Part shown: positions 7,340-14,414 of the stretch, piece by piece | How positions within the stretch are numbered: the first letter of the stretch is position 1 | Layout: each line of letters begins with the position of its first letter | Assembly: GCA_964456445.1 (NCBI GenBank) | Contig: CAYWBI010000084.1 | Span: forward strand, 1 to 16,085 | DNA: 16,085 nt | Direction: 5' to 3' | Origin: CAYWBI01 sp964456445 | GTDB lineage: Bacteria; Calditrichota; Calditrichia; Calditrichales; J004 | The notes under the pieces: generated by a model | Seen by the model: only the letters and a program-made list of their open reading frames with translations | Told to the model about the DNA's origin: nothing | Database searches by the model: none | Position numbers and translations under genes: made by a program

Positions 7340-8764
7340 TCAGATGGATTGTTTGACAACGGGCCCTAAATTACTTTGCATCTGAATTGCGCTCAGAAAG
7401 CCGGAGATTTTATTTTCAATTTCTTCCCATTCCTTTGCATCATCGGAACCATCTACAATCCCGGCGCCGGAATAAAGGGTCAATTGGTTTTCATAAACCA
7501 GGCCGGAGCGGATAGCCACGGCAAATTCTGCTTTATTTCCTGCATACCAGCCAACCGGCCCGGCATACCATCCACGGTCAAATTTCTCAATCTCGTCTAT
7601 TTTTTCCATGGCCTTGTTTCCTGGAACACCCCCGACCGCAGGAGTGGGATGAAGATGAGATAATATATTAGAATCATCTGTCTCCCTGCGCAGAATGCCA
7701 CGAAATGTTTTACGCAGGTGTTGCAGACCGGAAAGTTTTAGCACGGACAGAGCGTCCTGGTCGTCCACGCGCTCACATAAGCGGCTTAATGCCCTTCGTA
7801 TGCTATCCACAACAAAGCGGTGTTCGCGGATATCCTTTTCAGAATTGAGCAGATCGTCTTCCAATTGCCGGTCTTCGATGCTGGATTTGCCTCTGCGCCG
7901 CGTGCCGGCAACGGCTTCGGTACAAATCTCATTTCCATCACGGGCATAGAGTTGTTCGGGTGTGCCTCCGATAAAGGCGACATTTTTTTTGGGCTGAAAA
8001 CAAAAGTAGTAGGCACGATGATTATTTAAGCGAAGCCGCCATAAGAGATCGATTGGTTCGATGGGCTTTTCAAAGACAAAACGTGACTTACGGGCCAGAA
8101 CAATTTTTTGAAGATTTCCACTTTTAAATTCGGCAAGCGCCAAACGGATATTTTGTGCCCAGCCGGATTGGTCCGGGTAGTCTTCACGCGCTTGTGGAAC
8201 GGCAAGAAAATTTTCGTCCAGACCAAGTCCAAACGATATCGAATCGATCTTTGAGATCAAAGCCTGTATGGTACGTGTAAAATTTTCATCTTCGCGGATT
8301 AAAAAATTACAGGCAAAAAAGCTCTGTTGACCATCGCGGAACAATTCAAATTGCGGAACAATAAACCGGTAGGATGAAAAGGGCTGCCATTTGTGATCGG
8401 AAAAACGTTTATGATTAAAACGAATGCCGCCATAGTACCGGATATTGTTCCCGGTGGGGTCCAGATACTCATCAAGACGGGTAATCAAAGCCGAATAATT
8501 GGGCATAAGTGACCCGGAAACAAGATCCGCAGAACCCAGACCGGCCATTTCAAATTTTCCTTCGCGGTCGCGCCAGTAGGTTTTTTCATCGGCACTCTGG
8601 CCGCTTAACCATTCCACTAAATCCAAACTTTCGATGGGAACCTGTACACGAATAATCCGGTTGGCTGTTATCAGCGTTGGATTATTTAAAAAGTATTCAA
8701 GTTTACCGGCAAGTTGCAGCGATGCCTGATCATAGGAATATTTCATGTCTGTATTTTGGCTCAT
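7340..8764 (-). CDS. menF: Isochorismate synthase, menaquinone pathway
   Basis: A 474-residue chorismate-binding enzyme that converts chorismate to isochorismate, the first committed step towards menaquinone. The C-terminal two thirds carry the family hallmarks in order: KIVLAR with the catalytic-base lysine near residue 220, GGTPEQL (266-272), TEAVAGTRRRG (282-292), the SEKDIREHRFVVD helix (308-320), HLHPTPAVGGVPG (370-382), FDRGWYAGPVGW (395-406), SGAGIVDGSD (432-441) and EWEEIENK with magnesium-binding glutamates. The first 150 residues are the variable N-terminal domain. The chorismate-binding family also includes anthranilate, aminodeoxychorismate and salicylate synthases, but the adjacent methyltransferase and the TPAVGG pattern favour MenF. 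A GGAG nine bases upstream supports ATG 8764. It starts 16 bases after the ubiE stop, so the two are almost certainly cotranscribed. Confidence 0.92.
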   Translation of the reverse strand: MSQNTDMKYSYDQASLQLAGKLEYFLNNPTLITANRIIRVQVPIESLDLVEWLSGQSADEKTYWRDREGKFEMAGLGSADLVSGSLMPNYSALITRLDEYLDPTGNNIRYYGGIRFNHKRFSDHKWQPFSSYRFIVPQFELFRDGQQSFFACNFLIREDENFTRTIQALISKIDSISFGLGLDENFLAVPQAREDYPDQSGWAQNIRLALAEFKSGNLQKIVLARKSRFVFEKPIEPIDLLWRLRLNNHRAYYFCFQPKKNVAFIGGTPEQLYARDGNEICTEAVAGTRRRGKSSIEDRQLEDDLLNSEKDIREHRFVVDSIRRALSRLCERVDDQDALSVLKLSGLQHLRKTFRGILRRETDDSNILSHLHPTPAVGGVPGNKAMEKIDEIEKFDRGWYAGPVGWYAGNKAEFAVAIRSGLVYENQLTLYSGAGIVDGSDDAKEWEEIENKISGFLSAIQMQSNLGPVVKQSI

Positions 8765-8780
8765 CGGTCATTTCTCCGCA

Positions 8781-9506
8781 TTAGCAGACTTTTTCGCCCT
8801 GATAGATGGTGGCAATTCCAAACGTAAGCGGGTGGAATTGCACATTTTGAAAACCATTTTTTTGCATGAGATCCGCGAACGCCTGACCGTAGGGAAATTC
8901 TTCAACGGTTTTATTAAGATAATTATAGGCATAGCTGTCACCGGAAATAAGGCCACCGACTTTGGGCAGTACATTCCGAAAATAATAAAGATAAAAGGAT
9001 TTTAACCATTTGCTTCCGGGAAGGGAAAACTCCAGGATAAGCGCCCTGCCGCCCGGCTTTAACACCCGGGACATTCCGGTGAGAGCCTTATCCACATCTA
9101 TCACATTGCGGATACCAAAGGAAATGGTTACCACATCGAAGCGATTGTCGGCAAATTCAAGGGCCGTGGCATCCCCGCTTTGTAAAGTGATAATTGGGTC
9201 CAGCTTTAAGTGGTTTATTTTTTGTCTGCCGGCCTCAAGCATTTTTTCGGACATATCAATGCCAATCGCATTTTTTATGCGGCCGGATTTTTTATAAAGC
9301 GAAACCAGGACATCACCTGTACCGGTAGCTACATCCAGTACATCGAGTGCGTTTCCCGCCGGTAAATAGCGGGCCATTTTATTGCGCCAGGCTACATCCT
9401 GTCTAAAAGACAGCAATCTGTTTAACAAATCATAGCGATGGGCAATGCGGTCAAACATCAACCAGACATTATTACGGGATATTTCCTGTGCTGTTGGTTT
9501 ATTCAT
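8781..9506 (-). CDS. ubiE: Demethylmenaquinone methyltransferase, UbiE/MenG family
   Basis: A 241-residue class I methyltransferase that uses S-adenosylmethionine to methylate demethylmenaquinone, the last step of menaquinone synthesis. Family signatures are all present: MFDRIAHRYDLLNRLLSF (17-34), the SAM-binding loop DVATGTGD (58-65), the acidic residue after strand 2 in IGIDMSEKM, SFGIRN (129-134), LKPGGRALILEFS and the GDSYAYNYLNKTVEEFP signature (189-205). Length is typical. Because menF is next door and nothing here points to ubiquinone, I infer a menaquinone role (menG). The enzyme is peripheral to the inner membrane in known cases. The ribosome site is weak (AAAAGAA). A possible promoter lies in the 190-base gap before it, so ubiE-menF-yfhO could form its own unit. 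Confidence 0.95.
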   Translation of the reverse strand: MNKPTAQEISRNNVWLMFDRIAHRYDLLNRLLSFRQDVAWRNKMARYLPAGNALDVLDVATGTGDVLVSLYKKSGRIKNAIGIDMSEKMLEAGRQKINHLKLDPIITLQSGDATALEFADNRFDVVTISFGIRNVIDVDKALTGMSRVLKPGGRALILEFSLPGSKWLKSFYLYYFRNVLPKVGGLISGDSYAYNYLNKTVEEFPYGQAFADLMQKNGFQNVQFHPLTFGIATIYQGEKVC

Positions 9507-9649
9507 GTATTTATTCTTTTGTGCCGTTCCCTAAACATACAATAAGCGGGTTCACAACCTTTGCGTTTGCTGAAAGGACTACCTCACTTACGCCGGTAAT
9601 ATTTTTGTTAAAGCGATTAATTTATCCAAGTTTTTCAATTTGGGCAAAT

Positions 9650-9677
9650 ATTATACGCGAATCTCACCAGAACACAA
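9650..9677 (-). promoter_or_regulatory. Possible sigma70-like promoter for ubiE-menF-yfhO
   Basis: On the minus strand TATAAT (9655-9650) lies 16 bases after TTGTGT (9677-9672). The -10 box is perfect and the -35 matches the first three bases of TTGACA. It sits in the gap between the DUF4412 gene and ubiE, giving a leader of roughly 135 bases. FCB bacteria often use a different primary sigma consensus, so this is tentative. Confidence 0.35.
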
Positions 9678-9696
9678 CCAATACCCTTCCCCCTTT

Positions 9697-10581
9697 TTAT
9701 TTAGATCTCATTTGATCGTTTATCATATTTTGCATGGTTGTTTTTTTATATCCGGCAGGCGGAGCAAAAAAACCGGCAGAAAAATGTGTTTTTTTGATCG
9801 ATGTTATCTCATTGATGCTTAATGATGCCGTCGGGCCATAGGAACCGCCACTGATTGTAATATCTCTTACCGGCCAGCCCGTTTTAATTTTGTTCCAAAT
9901 CTGCTTTTCATCTGCCGCGTCATCCGGAAAGGCGTCTTTCATCTGCTCAAATAAGCGCCGCATTTGCGGATGGGATGTAGATATCCAAAGCTGTTCCATT
10001 TTCTTGGGACCCGCAACCCGATATTCGCTGGACTTAAAACCATTGATTACCAGAGTTTTTCCAGTAGCGTTTATTGCGACGGGTTGTTTTTTTGGTGTGC
10101 CCATCATACTTTCCATCTGGGTCCGCTGCTCGGGCGTTAAATTTTTTAATGCATCGCCCATCTGAGACATCGCATTTTCAACCTGTCCTCTGACATTTTT
10201 TTGTAAACGGCGCATCTGCTTAAGGTCCATTTCAAGATATTCTTTTTTCTCATTATCGATGGAATACATTTTGTCCTTGTCCAAACGGAAAATGTATGTG
10301 GCTTTTTTGCCTTCGATTTGCATATCAACACGAATTTTGTTTTTTGAAAGATAAAAATCCCCGGGCAATACGTTTGCCTGATTGCCGCTGCCCCGGACCA
10401 TTTTGGAGATTTGGTCAACAGATTTATTGTAAAATTTTTCCGCAAGCGACCGCATATCCATACCAGGCGCCATTTGCTGAAGAACATCTTCATCTATATC
10501 AAGCATTTTTTGCGTGGCATGATAATCCTGTGCAACGGATAATGACGTCAGAACAACTAAGATTAGAAAAGTCTTGAACAT
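9697..10581 (-). CDS. Exported DUF4412-domain protein, unknown function
   Basis: The product is 294 residues. A signal peptide (MFKTFLILVVLTSLSVA, then QDYHA) indicates export. The central part matches the DUF4412 pattern: KNKIRVDMQIEGKKATYIFR followed by a DKDKMYSIDNEKKEYLEMDL block, a run of two-strand repeats ending in a Tyr-x-Glu-Met. A helical, glutamine- and methionine-rich insert (about 125-165) and a second beta part (VINGFKSSEYRV, EQLWIST) follow. DUF4412 proteins are secreted and uncharacterised; a lipoprotein-carrier-like fold has been suggested for such repeats but I cannot show it. AAAGGA seven bases before ATG 10581 favours this start over the in-frame ATG at 10596. It lies 44 bases after the SRPBCC gene and probably shares its transcript. 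Confidence 0.8.
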   Translation of the reverse strand: MFKTFLILVVLTSLSVAQDYHATQKMLDIDEDVLQQMAPGMDMRSLAEKFYNKSVDQISKMVRGSGNQANVLPGDFYLSKNKIRVDMQIEGKKATYIFRLDKDKMYSIDNEKKEYLEMDLKQMRRLQKNVRGQVENAMSQMGDALKNLTPEQRTQMESMMGTPKKQPVAINATGKTLVINGFKSSEYRVAGPKKMEQLWISTSHPQMRRLFEQMKDAFPDDAADEKQIWNKIKTGWPVRDITISGGSYGPTASLSINEITSIKKTHFSAGFFAPPAGYKKTTMQNMINDQMRSK

Positions 10582-10625
10582 TGTTTTTCCTTTCATAAAA
10601 GACCTGTAAAATAATACGTAGTAAA

Positions 10626-11204
10626 TTAGTACGTGATAACTTCCGCTTCACTGTTTAATTTTTGAGGCGATGGTAATTTTTCAAGAAAGACTTTTAGGTT
10701 TTTTAAACTTTTTGAAAGCTCCGGTCCCAACATACCATCTATTCCAAGATTCATATAACGCATCATATACGAACGGACATGTGTTCTGTAAGTCCAGGCA
10801 ATGTGTGTAGAATTACTATCGATCGCGTTAAAAGCCCATATATCCTGCGCATTGATTTTAAAAGGTGCATAAAACTCCAATTGTCCCACTATTGCTTTAT
10901 TTGGAACCAATTTCTCCAGGGTAAGTTTTCCGGTACCCACTGTGTCTCCGGACCAGGACCAGCTTGATCCAACCTCACCGGGTGTGCCCGATATTTCATT
11001 AACCGCGCTTTTATCCGTCCGCGACCAGGTATTCCATTGTTTATAAAGATCATAATTTTTTACGACCGCATAAACGATTTCTACCGGTTTATTGACATCA
11101 ATTTCCCTGGTGACATTTGATTCCGGATCGATAAAGGCCGGAATAATAGCTACAATACCGATAACAATAGCTAAAAAGATGAGGATGTTTATAAGCATTT
11201 TCAC
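10626..11204 (-). CDS. Membrane-anchored SRPBCC (START/polyketide cyclase-like) protein
   Basis: This 192-residue protein has one N-terminal membrane segment (LINILIFLAIVIGIVAIIPA). An SRPBCC domain follows, opening with VTREIDVNKPVEIVYAVV and continuing through YDLYKQWNTWSRTD, GTPGEVGSSWSWSG, an acidic beta sheet and the long C-terminal helix (MNLGIDGMLGPELSKSLKNLK). SRPBCC proteins form a deep cavity that binds lipids or other hydrophobic ligands; the ligand here cannot be told. The start is GTG 11204, chosen because GGAG lies six bases before it; the ATG at 11198 would have poor spacing. It heads the minus-strand run SRPBCC-DUF4412-ubiE-menF-yfhO, so a link to lipid or quinone handling is possible but only inferred from position. 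Confidence 0.85.
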   Translation of the reverse strand: MKMLINILIFLAIVIGIVAIIPAFIDPESNVTREIDVNKPVEIVYAVVKNYDLYKQWNTWSRTDKSAVNEISGTPGEVGSSWSWSGDTVGTGKLTLEKLVPNKAIVGQLEFYAPFKINAQDIWAFNAIDSNSTHIAWTYRTHVRSYMMRYMNLGIDGMLGPELSKSLKNLKVFLEKLPSPQKLNSEAEVITY

Positions 11205-11304
11205 GGATTACTCCACTTCATTTTGAATGAACTGTTTAATATATCGGTTGCCAATCGATAAATCAAAATAAATGCCAAAGCCGGGCATTAAATATAGCGC
11301 ATCA

Positions 11305-11321
11305 GGATATTAAAAATATCC
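11305..11321. other. Short perfect hairpin GGATATT-AAA-AATATCC
   Basis: Seven-base perfect arms around an AAA loop lie in the 157-base gap upstream of the SRPBCC gene. On the + strand the hairpin is followed by GATTTTAT. It could be an operator or part of a weak terminator. A second partial palindrome, ATCGGTTGCCAATCGAT (about 11244-11260), lies nearer the SRPBCC start and could be a regulator site. Confidence 0.3.
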
Positions 11322-11361
11322 GATTTTATAACGATTCATTTCTAATTTTAACCGGACACTT

Positions 11362-11649
11362 ATGGTATCGGAAATAAAAATCCTTTTACATAAAACTACA
11401 GATGCACGCAAGCGCCCGGTTTTACCGGAAGTGATTTCAGGTAAAGATAAAACGTTTCGTGCTTTTGGGGAACAAGCAGCCAACCTTTACCTTAGCATGG
11501 TTTGCACCGAAGGAAAAATTCCAATCGATATGGGAAATTATATGAGCATAGATTTTTACCGGATATGGGCATATTGCAAAAAAAGACATCGGGGCATCAA
11601 AGGCAGTGGAACACGTATTAAATTATGCAGCGATCCTGCACAGAATTGA
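11362..11649 (+). CDS. Hypothetical 95-residue protein
   Basis: An open plus-strand frame lies between two minus-strand operons; no minus-strand gene covers most of it. The product is basic (KKRHRGIKGSGTRIK near the end) with no signal peptide or membrane segment, and I do not recognise a family. The ribosome site is poor (CCGGACACTT before the ATG). The last 32 bases overlap the 3' end of the REC-DHp-REC gene in the opposite direction. It may be a real small gene, a remnant, or chance. The long run without stops in an otherwise empty stretch is the main support. Confidence 0.35.
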   Translation: MVSEIKILLHKTTDARKRPVLPEVISGKDKTFRAFGEQAANLYLSMVCTEGKIPIDMGNYMSIDFYRIWAYCKKRHRGIKGSGTRIKLCSDPAQN

Positions 11650-12661
11650 ATGTTTGGAAAAATTCTTCCATAGAAACGGGCTTGGAAAGCACGCCGTCGG
11701 CCTGGGAAACTATTTTCTTTAGGCTGTCACTGATTTCGTAACCCGTGATGAAGATAAATGTGGAAGTATTGCCCATGGCGCGTACTTTTTCAAATAGCTG
11801 AGGGCCGCTCATCCCATCCATCATCACATCGGAAATAATGATTTCATATTCGTTGTCACGGATGAGTTCCAGGGCATCTTCGCCGTTTGAGGCGCTGTCA
11901 ACGGTCAAACCTTTTAACTGAAACATATCCACCAGGGTTTCCAGGATGATTTCTTCATCATCCACAATCAGGATTTTATTTCCAACGATAAATTTCTGGT
12001 CATTACTTGACATTTCGATATCAAGAATCTGTGTGTCCACATAGTCCTTCTTTTTCAGACCGGTGATGTTCCGCAAATTATTTGTAAGCTCATGGATGCG
12101 CCTTATTTGCAGGCCTATTTTTTCAATATATTCTTTTTTTAGCACACCGTTGCTCATAAGCTCATGGTAATTGGATAAGGCTTGCAGGGGTTGGGCAAAT
12201 TCATGGGCGACGGCCGCGGCTAAATCCTTGGTTTGCTGCAGGGTTTCTGTTTCGCGACGCGCTTTTTCAGCATTTTTATTTGATATTGCATAGCGAATGA
12301 TACGTTCCAGGGCGTTTATGCTTATGCGGCCTTTTACAAGATAATCGATAGCTCCGGCCTGCATGGCCTCTCTGTCAATATCTTCACGTACCTGGCTGGT
12401 CAGCATAATTACAGGGAGGTCAAGGCCTTGTGCTTTTATGTCTTTTAAAATGGTAAGCCCATCCACCGACCCCAGACGATAATCCAAAAAGCAAAGATCA
12501 AAATGGTTGCTGTTTAGTTTGGAGATGCTTTCGGCGGGTCTGTTGCACCATTCCAGTACATACTTGTCCGGATTGATATCCGCCAGCATATCACGCATGA
12601 TAAAGAAATCATCTTCATCGTCTTCGATATATAAAATATGTAGCAGCCCGTCAGATATCAT
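11618..12661 (-). CDS. REC-DHp-REC phosphorelay protein without an ATPase domain
   Basis: The product has 347 residues and three modules. REC1 (about 7-125) has acidic residues E13-D15, phosphoacceptor D60 in FLDYRLG, T88 and K110. A helical dimerisation/phosphoacceptor segment (about 138-205) carries H153 in AVAHEFAQPLQAL, an H-box of HisKA type. REC2 (about 228-345) has D234/D235, D278 in ISDVMMDG, T306 and K327. The normal HATPase_c domain (N, G1, G2 boxes) is wholly absent: the DHp runs straight into REC2 through a 20-residue linker, so it cannot autophosphorylate as encoded. It may receive phosphate from a partner kinase and pass it between REC domains. ATG 12661 follows directly on the ancestral stop of the upstream response regulator, pointing to translational coupling. 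It is the third gene of the operon. Confidence 0.85.
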   Translation of the reverse strand: MISDGLLHILYIEDDEDDFFIMRDMLADINPDKYVLEWCNRPAESISKLNSNHFDLCFLDYRLGSVDGLTILKDIKAQGLDLPVIMLTSQVREDIDREAMQAGAIDYLVKGRISINALERIIRYAISNKNAEKARRETETLQQTKDLAAAVAHEFAQPLQALSNYHELMSNGVLKKEYIEKIGLQIRRIHELTNNLRNITGLKKKDYVDTQILDIEMSSNDQKFIVGNKILIVDDEEIILETLVDMFQLKGLTVDSASNGEDALELIRDNEYEIIISDVMMDGMSGPQLFEKVRAMGNTSTFIFITGYEISDSLKKIVSQADGVLSKPVSMEEFFQTFNSVQDRCII

Positions 12662-12721
12662 TTATTCACCATTGTTCCTTGAAGGTAATTTTACAATTTG
12701 GAACCAGTAGGCTTCAATTGT
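12662..12721 (-). pseudogene. Orphaned C-terminal codons of the Rcp-type response regulator
   Basis: Nineteen in-frame sense codons beyond the premature TAA read TIEAYWFQIVKLPSRNNGE. They include the YWF.IV.LP tail usual in this family and end at a TAA touching the next gene's ATG. Their preservation means the nonsense change is recent. Confidence 0.75.
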
Positions 12722-13123
12722 TTAAACTATTCTGACCATGGCATCAAAGGTAACCGGTTTACTAATATATGAATTGACGCCTAAATCGTATGTTCGAATA
12801 ATATCTTCCTCGGCTTTAGATGTCGTTAAAACAACAACGGGAATTTGTCGCAGTTTTTTATCTTGTTTTATTTCTTTCAGGGCTTCCCGACCATCTACTT
12901 TGGGCATGTTCAGATCAAGCAAAATCAGATCGGGCCGCGGTGATAAACCTGGATCGCTAAACTTGCCGCGCTGCTTAAGATAGTCCAACAGTTCTTCACC
13001 GTTGTTTACAAAAAATATTTTATTTGAAAGCCTGTTTTCATCAAAGGCTTCCTTGACGAGCAACTGATCGTCTAAATCATCATCGGCAAAAAGCAATACG
13101 ATGGGTTGAGTAATTGATGACAT
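12722..13123 (-). CDS. Rcp-type response regulator, C-terminus cut off by an in-frame TAA
   Basis: This single-domain receiver is 133 residues as encoded. It shows VLLFADDDLDD (acidic pocket D14-D16), phosphoacceptor D70 in LILLDLNMPKVDG, T100 in VVVLTTSKAEED and K122 in YISKPV. The long alpha1-beta2 region and the NGEELLDYL and PDLILLDLNMP pattern are those of cyanobacterial Rcp1-like regulators paired with PAS or phytochrome kinases. Those normally end in a YWFEIVxLP tail. Here translation stops at TAA 12722-12724 within helix 5. The same frame continues TIEAYWFQIVKLPSRNNGE to TAA 12662-12664, restoring exactly that tail. GGAATAAAA before ATG 13123 supplies the ribosome site, and the kinase stop is only two bases upstream. 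The core residues are intact, but loss of helix 5 probably destabilises the protein. Confidence 0.85.
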   Translation of the reverse strand: MSSITQPIVLLFADDDLDDQLLVKEAFDENRLSNKIFFVNNGEELLDYLKQRGKFSDPGLSPRPDLILLDLNMPKVDGREALKEIKQDKKLRQIPVVVLTTSKAEEDIIRTYDLGVNSYISKPVTFDAMVRIV

Positions 13124-13125
13124 TT

Positions 13126-13914
13126 TTATTCCATTACTTTATTTATAGAAAAATATAGGCTGAAAGTCGATCCACTTCCAGGTTTACTTTTAACTTCTAT
13201 TTTTCCGCCATGACGTTCGGTTATTTTTTTGCAAATGGAAAGGCCTATGCCGCTCCCCTCATATTCACTCCGCCCATGCAAGCGTTGAAAGGGGCTAAAT
13301 ATCTTATCTATATATTTTTCATCAAAGCCAATGCCGTTATCCTGTATTTTGATACAGAAAAATTTTTCGCCCATATCCGTTTTTTCATCAGTCGGAATAT
13401 CCGCACGAATATTTAGCTGTGGTGTCTTTTCAGATTCATGGAATTTTATTGCATTGGAAATAATATTTTGGAAGAGTTGGCGCATTTGCATCTTATCAGC
13501 GGCAATTGTTGGAAGTTTGCTTGTTTCTATCTGAGCTTCCGTTTCGGATATCCGCTCTTCCAGATCGCCAAGAACTGATTTTACAATCAGGTTCAGATCA
13601 ACCGGAACAAAGTCCTTTGCCTGGGTGCTTATCCGGGAATAGCTTAACAAGCCATCAATAAGAGAACGCATACGGGTTGCCGCACTATTCATACGTTGCA
13701 GGTAATCCTTGCCTTGCTCGCCAAGTTGTGCTCCAAACTTACTGTTCAGACGATCGCCAAAAGCCAGAACTTTGCGCAGCGGTTCCTGTAAATCATGAGA
13801 TGCGATATACGCAAAATCCTGCAAGTTGTTGTTACTTCGTTCAAGCGCCTCCGAATATGCCTGCAGCGCAGATTCATTTTTTTCCTTTGGGTAATATCCT
13901 CTTTTATCGCACAA
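13126..13914 (-). CDS. Fragment 4 of the broken kinase: HisKA and HATPase core
   Basis: An open frame of 262 residues. The true kinase sequence starts at KNESALQAYSEALERSNNNL; the first dozen residues (MCDKRGYYPKE) are read from PAS2 DNA in the wrong frame. His40 of FAYIASHDLQEPL is the phosphoacceptor. The ATP domain has the N box (FQNIISNAIKFH, Asn150/Asn154), G1 (DNGIGFD, 192-198), the F box (IFSPFQRLH) and G2 (EGSGIGLSI, 219-227), all intact. If an internal start or slippage at A7 were used, this core could still phosphorylate partners, including the ATPase-less REC-DHp-REC protein. The TAA stop is followed two bases later by the response regulator ATG. Confidence 0.75.
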   Translation of the reverse strand: MCDKRGYYPKEKNESALQAYSEALERSNNNLQDFAYIASHDLQEPLRKVLAFGDRLNSKFGAQLGEQGKDYLQRMNSAATRMRSLIDGLLSYSRISTQAKDFVPVDLNLIVKSVLGDLEERISETEAQIETSKLPTIAADKMQMRQLFQNIISNAIKFHESEKTPQLNIRADIPTDEKTDMGEKFFCIKIQDNGIGFDEKYIDKIFSPFQRLHGRSEYEGSGIGLSICKKITERHGGKIEVKSKPGSGSTFSLYFSINKVME

Positions 13915-14195
13915 AAGTGCGTCATTTGGCCCGAACTGTTGTAGATTGGACTGATGGTGGCCTGTTCATAATACTGTTGACCATTTTTCTTTTTGTTTAA
14001 AAATTCCCCATTCCAAATTCCCCCTTTTTTAATAGTTGTCCAAAGGTTTATATAGAAATCATCCGATTCGGTTTCACCTTTAAGAACTCTCGGATTGCGA
14101 TGATAGACCTCTTCCCTTGAGTATCCTGTAGTCTTTGTGAAGAACGGGTTGACATATTCGATATTGCCTTTTGTATCCGTAATAACAATCGACAC
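13746..14195 (-). CDS. Fragment 3 of the broken kinase: second PAS domain
   Basis: From an internal GTG at 14195 the frame reads SIVITDTKGNIEYVNPFF, TKTTGYSREEVYHRNPRVL, GIWNGEFLNKKKNGQQYYE and TISPIYNSSGQMTHFCAIKE, then DITQRKK: a complete PAS domain with PAC tail. After the A7 run the true protein moves to another frame, so the last 40 or so residues of this ORF (MNLRCRHIRRR onward) are out-of-frame nonsense. Upstream the frame is open back to the TGA at 14415 and includes VVIFHDVGEIKAKENEIQKL, the join from PAS1. The GTG is not a convincing start; I list the piece because it carries an intact ligand-binding or signalling fold. Confidence 0.6.
   Translation of the reverse strand: MSIVITDTKGNIEYVNPFFTKTTGYSREEVYHRNPRVLKGETESDDFYINLWTTIKKGGIWNGEFLNKKKNGQQYYEQATISPIYNSSGQMTHFCAIKEDITQRKKMNLRCRHIRRRLNEVTTTCRILRISHLMIYRNRCAKFWLLAIV
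13877..13883 (-). other. A7 homopolymer frameshift site in the kinase gene
   Basis: On the minus strand the sequence is CAAAGG-A7-TGAATC. Before it the frame encodes DITQRKK; after it, a -1 shift (or one extra A) gives NESALQAYSEALE and the kinase core. A7 followed by T can be slippery for ribosomes or polymerase, so it is either a one-base deletion or a leaky slip site. Confidence 0.7.
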
Positions 14196-14414
14196 CGGAC
14201 TTTGCTCAACGACAATGGACAGCTTTTGAATTTCATTCTCCTTTGCCTTTATCTCACCAACATCATGAAATATAACAACAGCGCCAAGTAGTTCGTCGTC
14301 TTGTTTTATCTGGGTATAGGTGAAGTTTACAGCAATAGCGCGTCCATTTTTATGCCAAAAAACATCATCTGAACTAAAGTTGTCAAATAGATTGTTTTTA
14401 GTTTTATGGATCGG

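Noticed and set aside
7786..8232. Minus-strand ORFs of 76 and 68 codons inside menF
   Set aside because: They are in other frames of an intact, fully motif-supported menF gene and have no features of their own.
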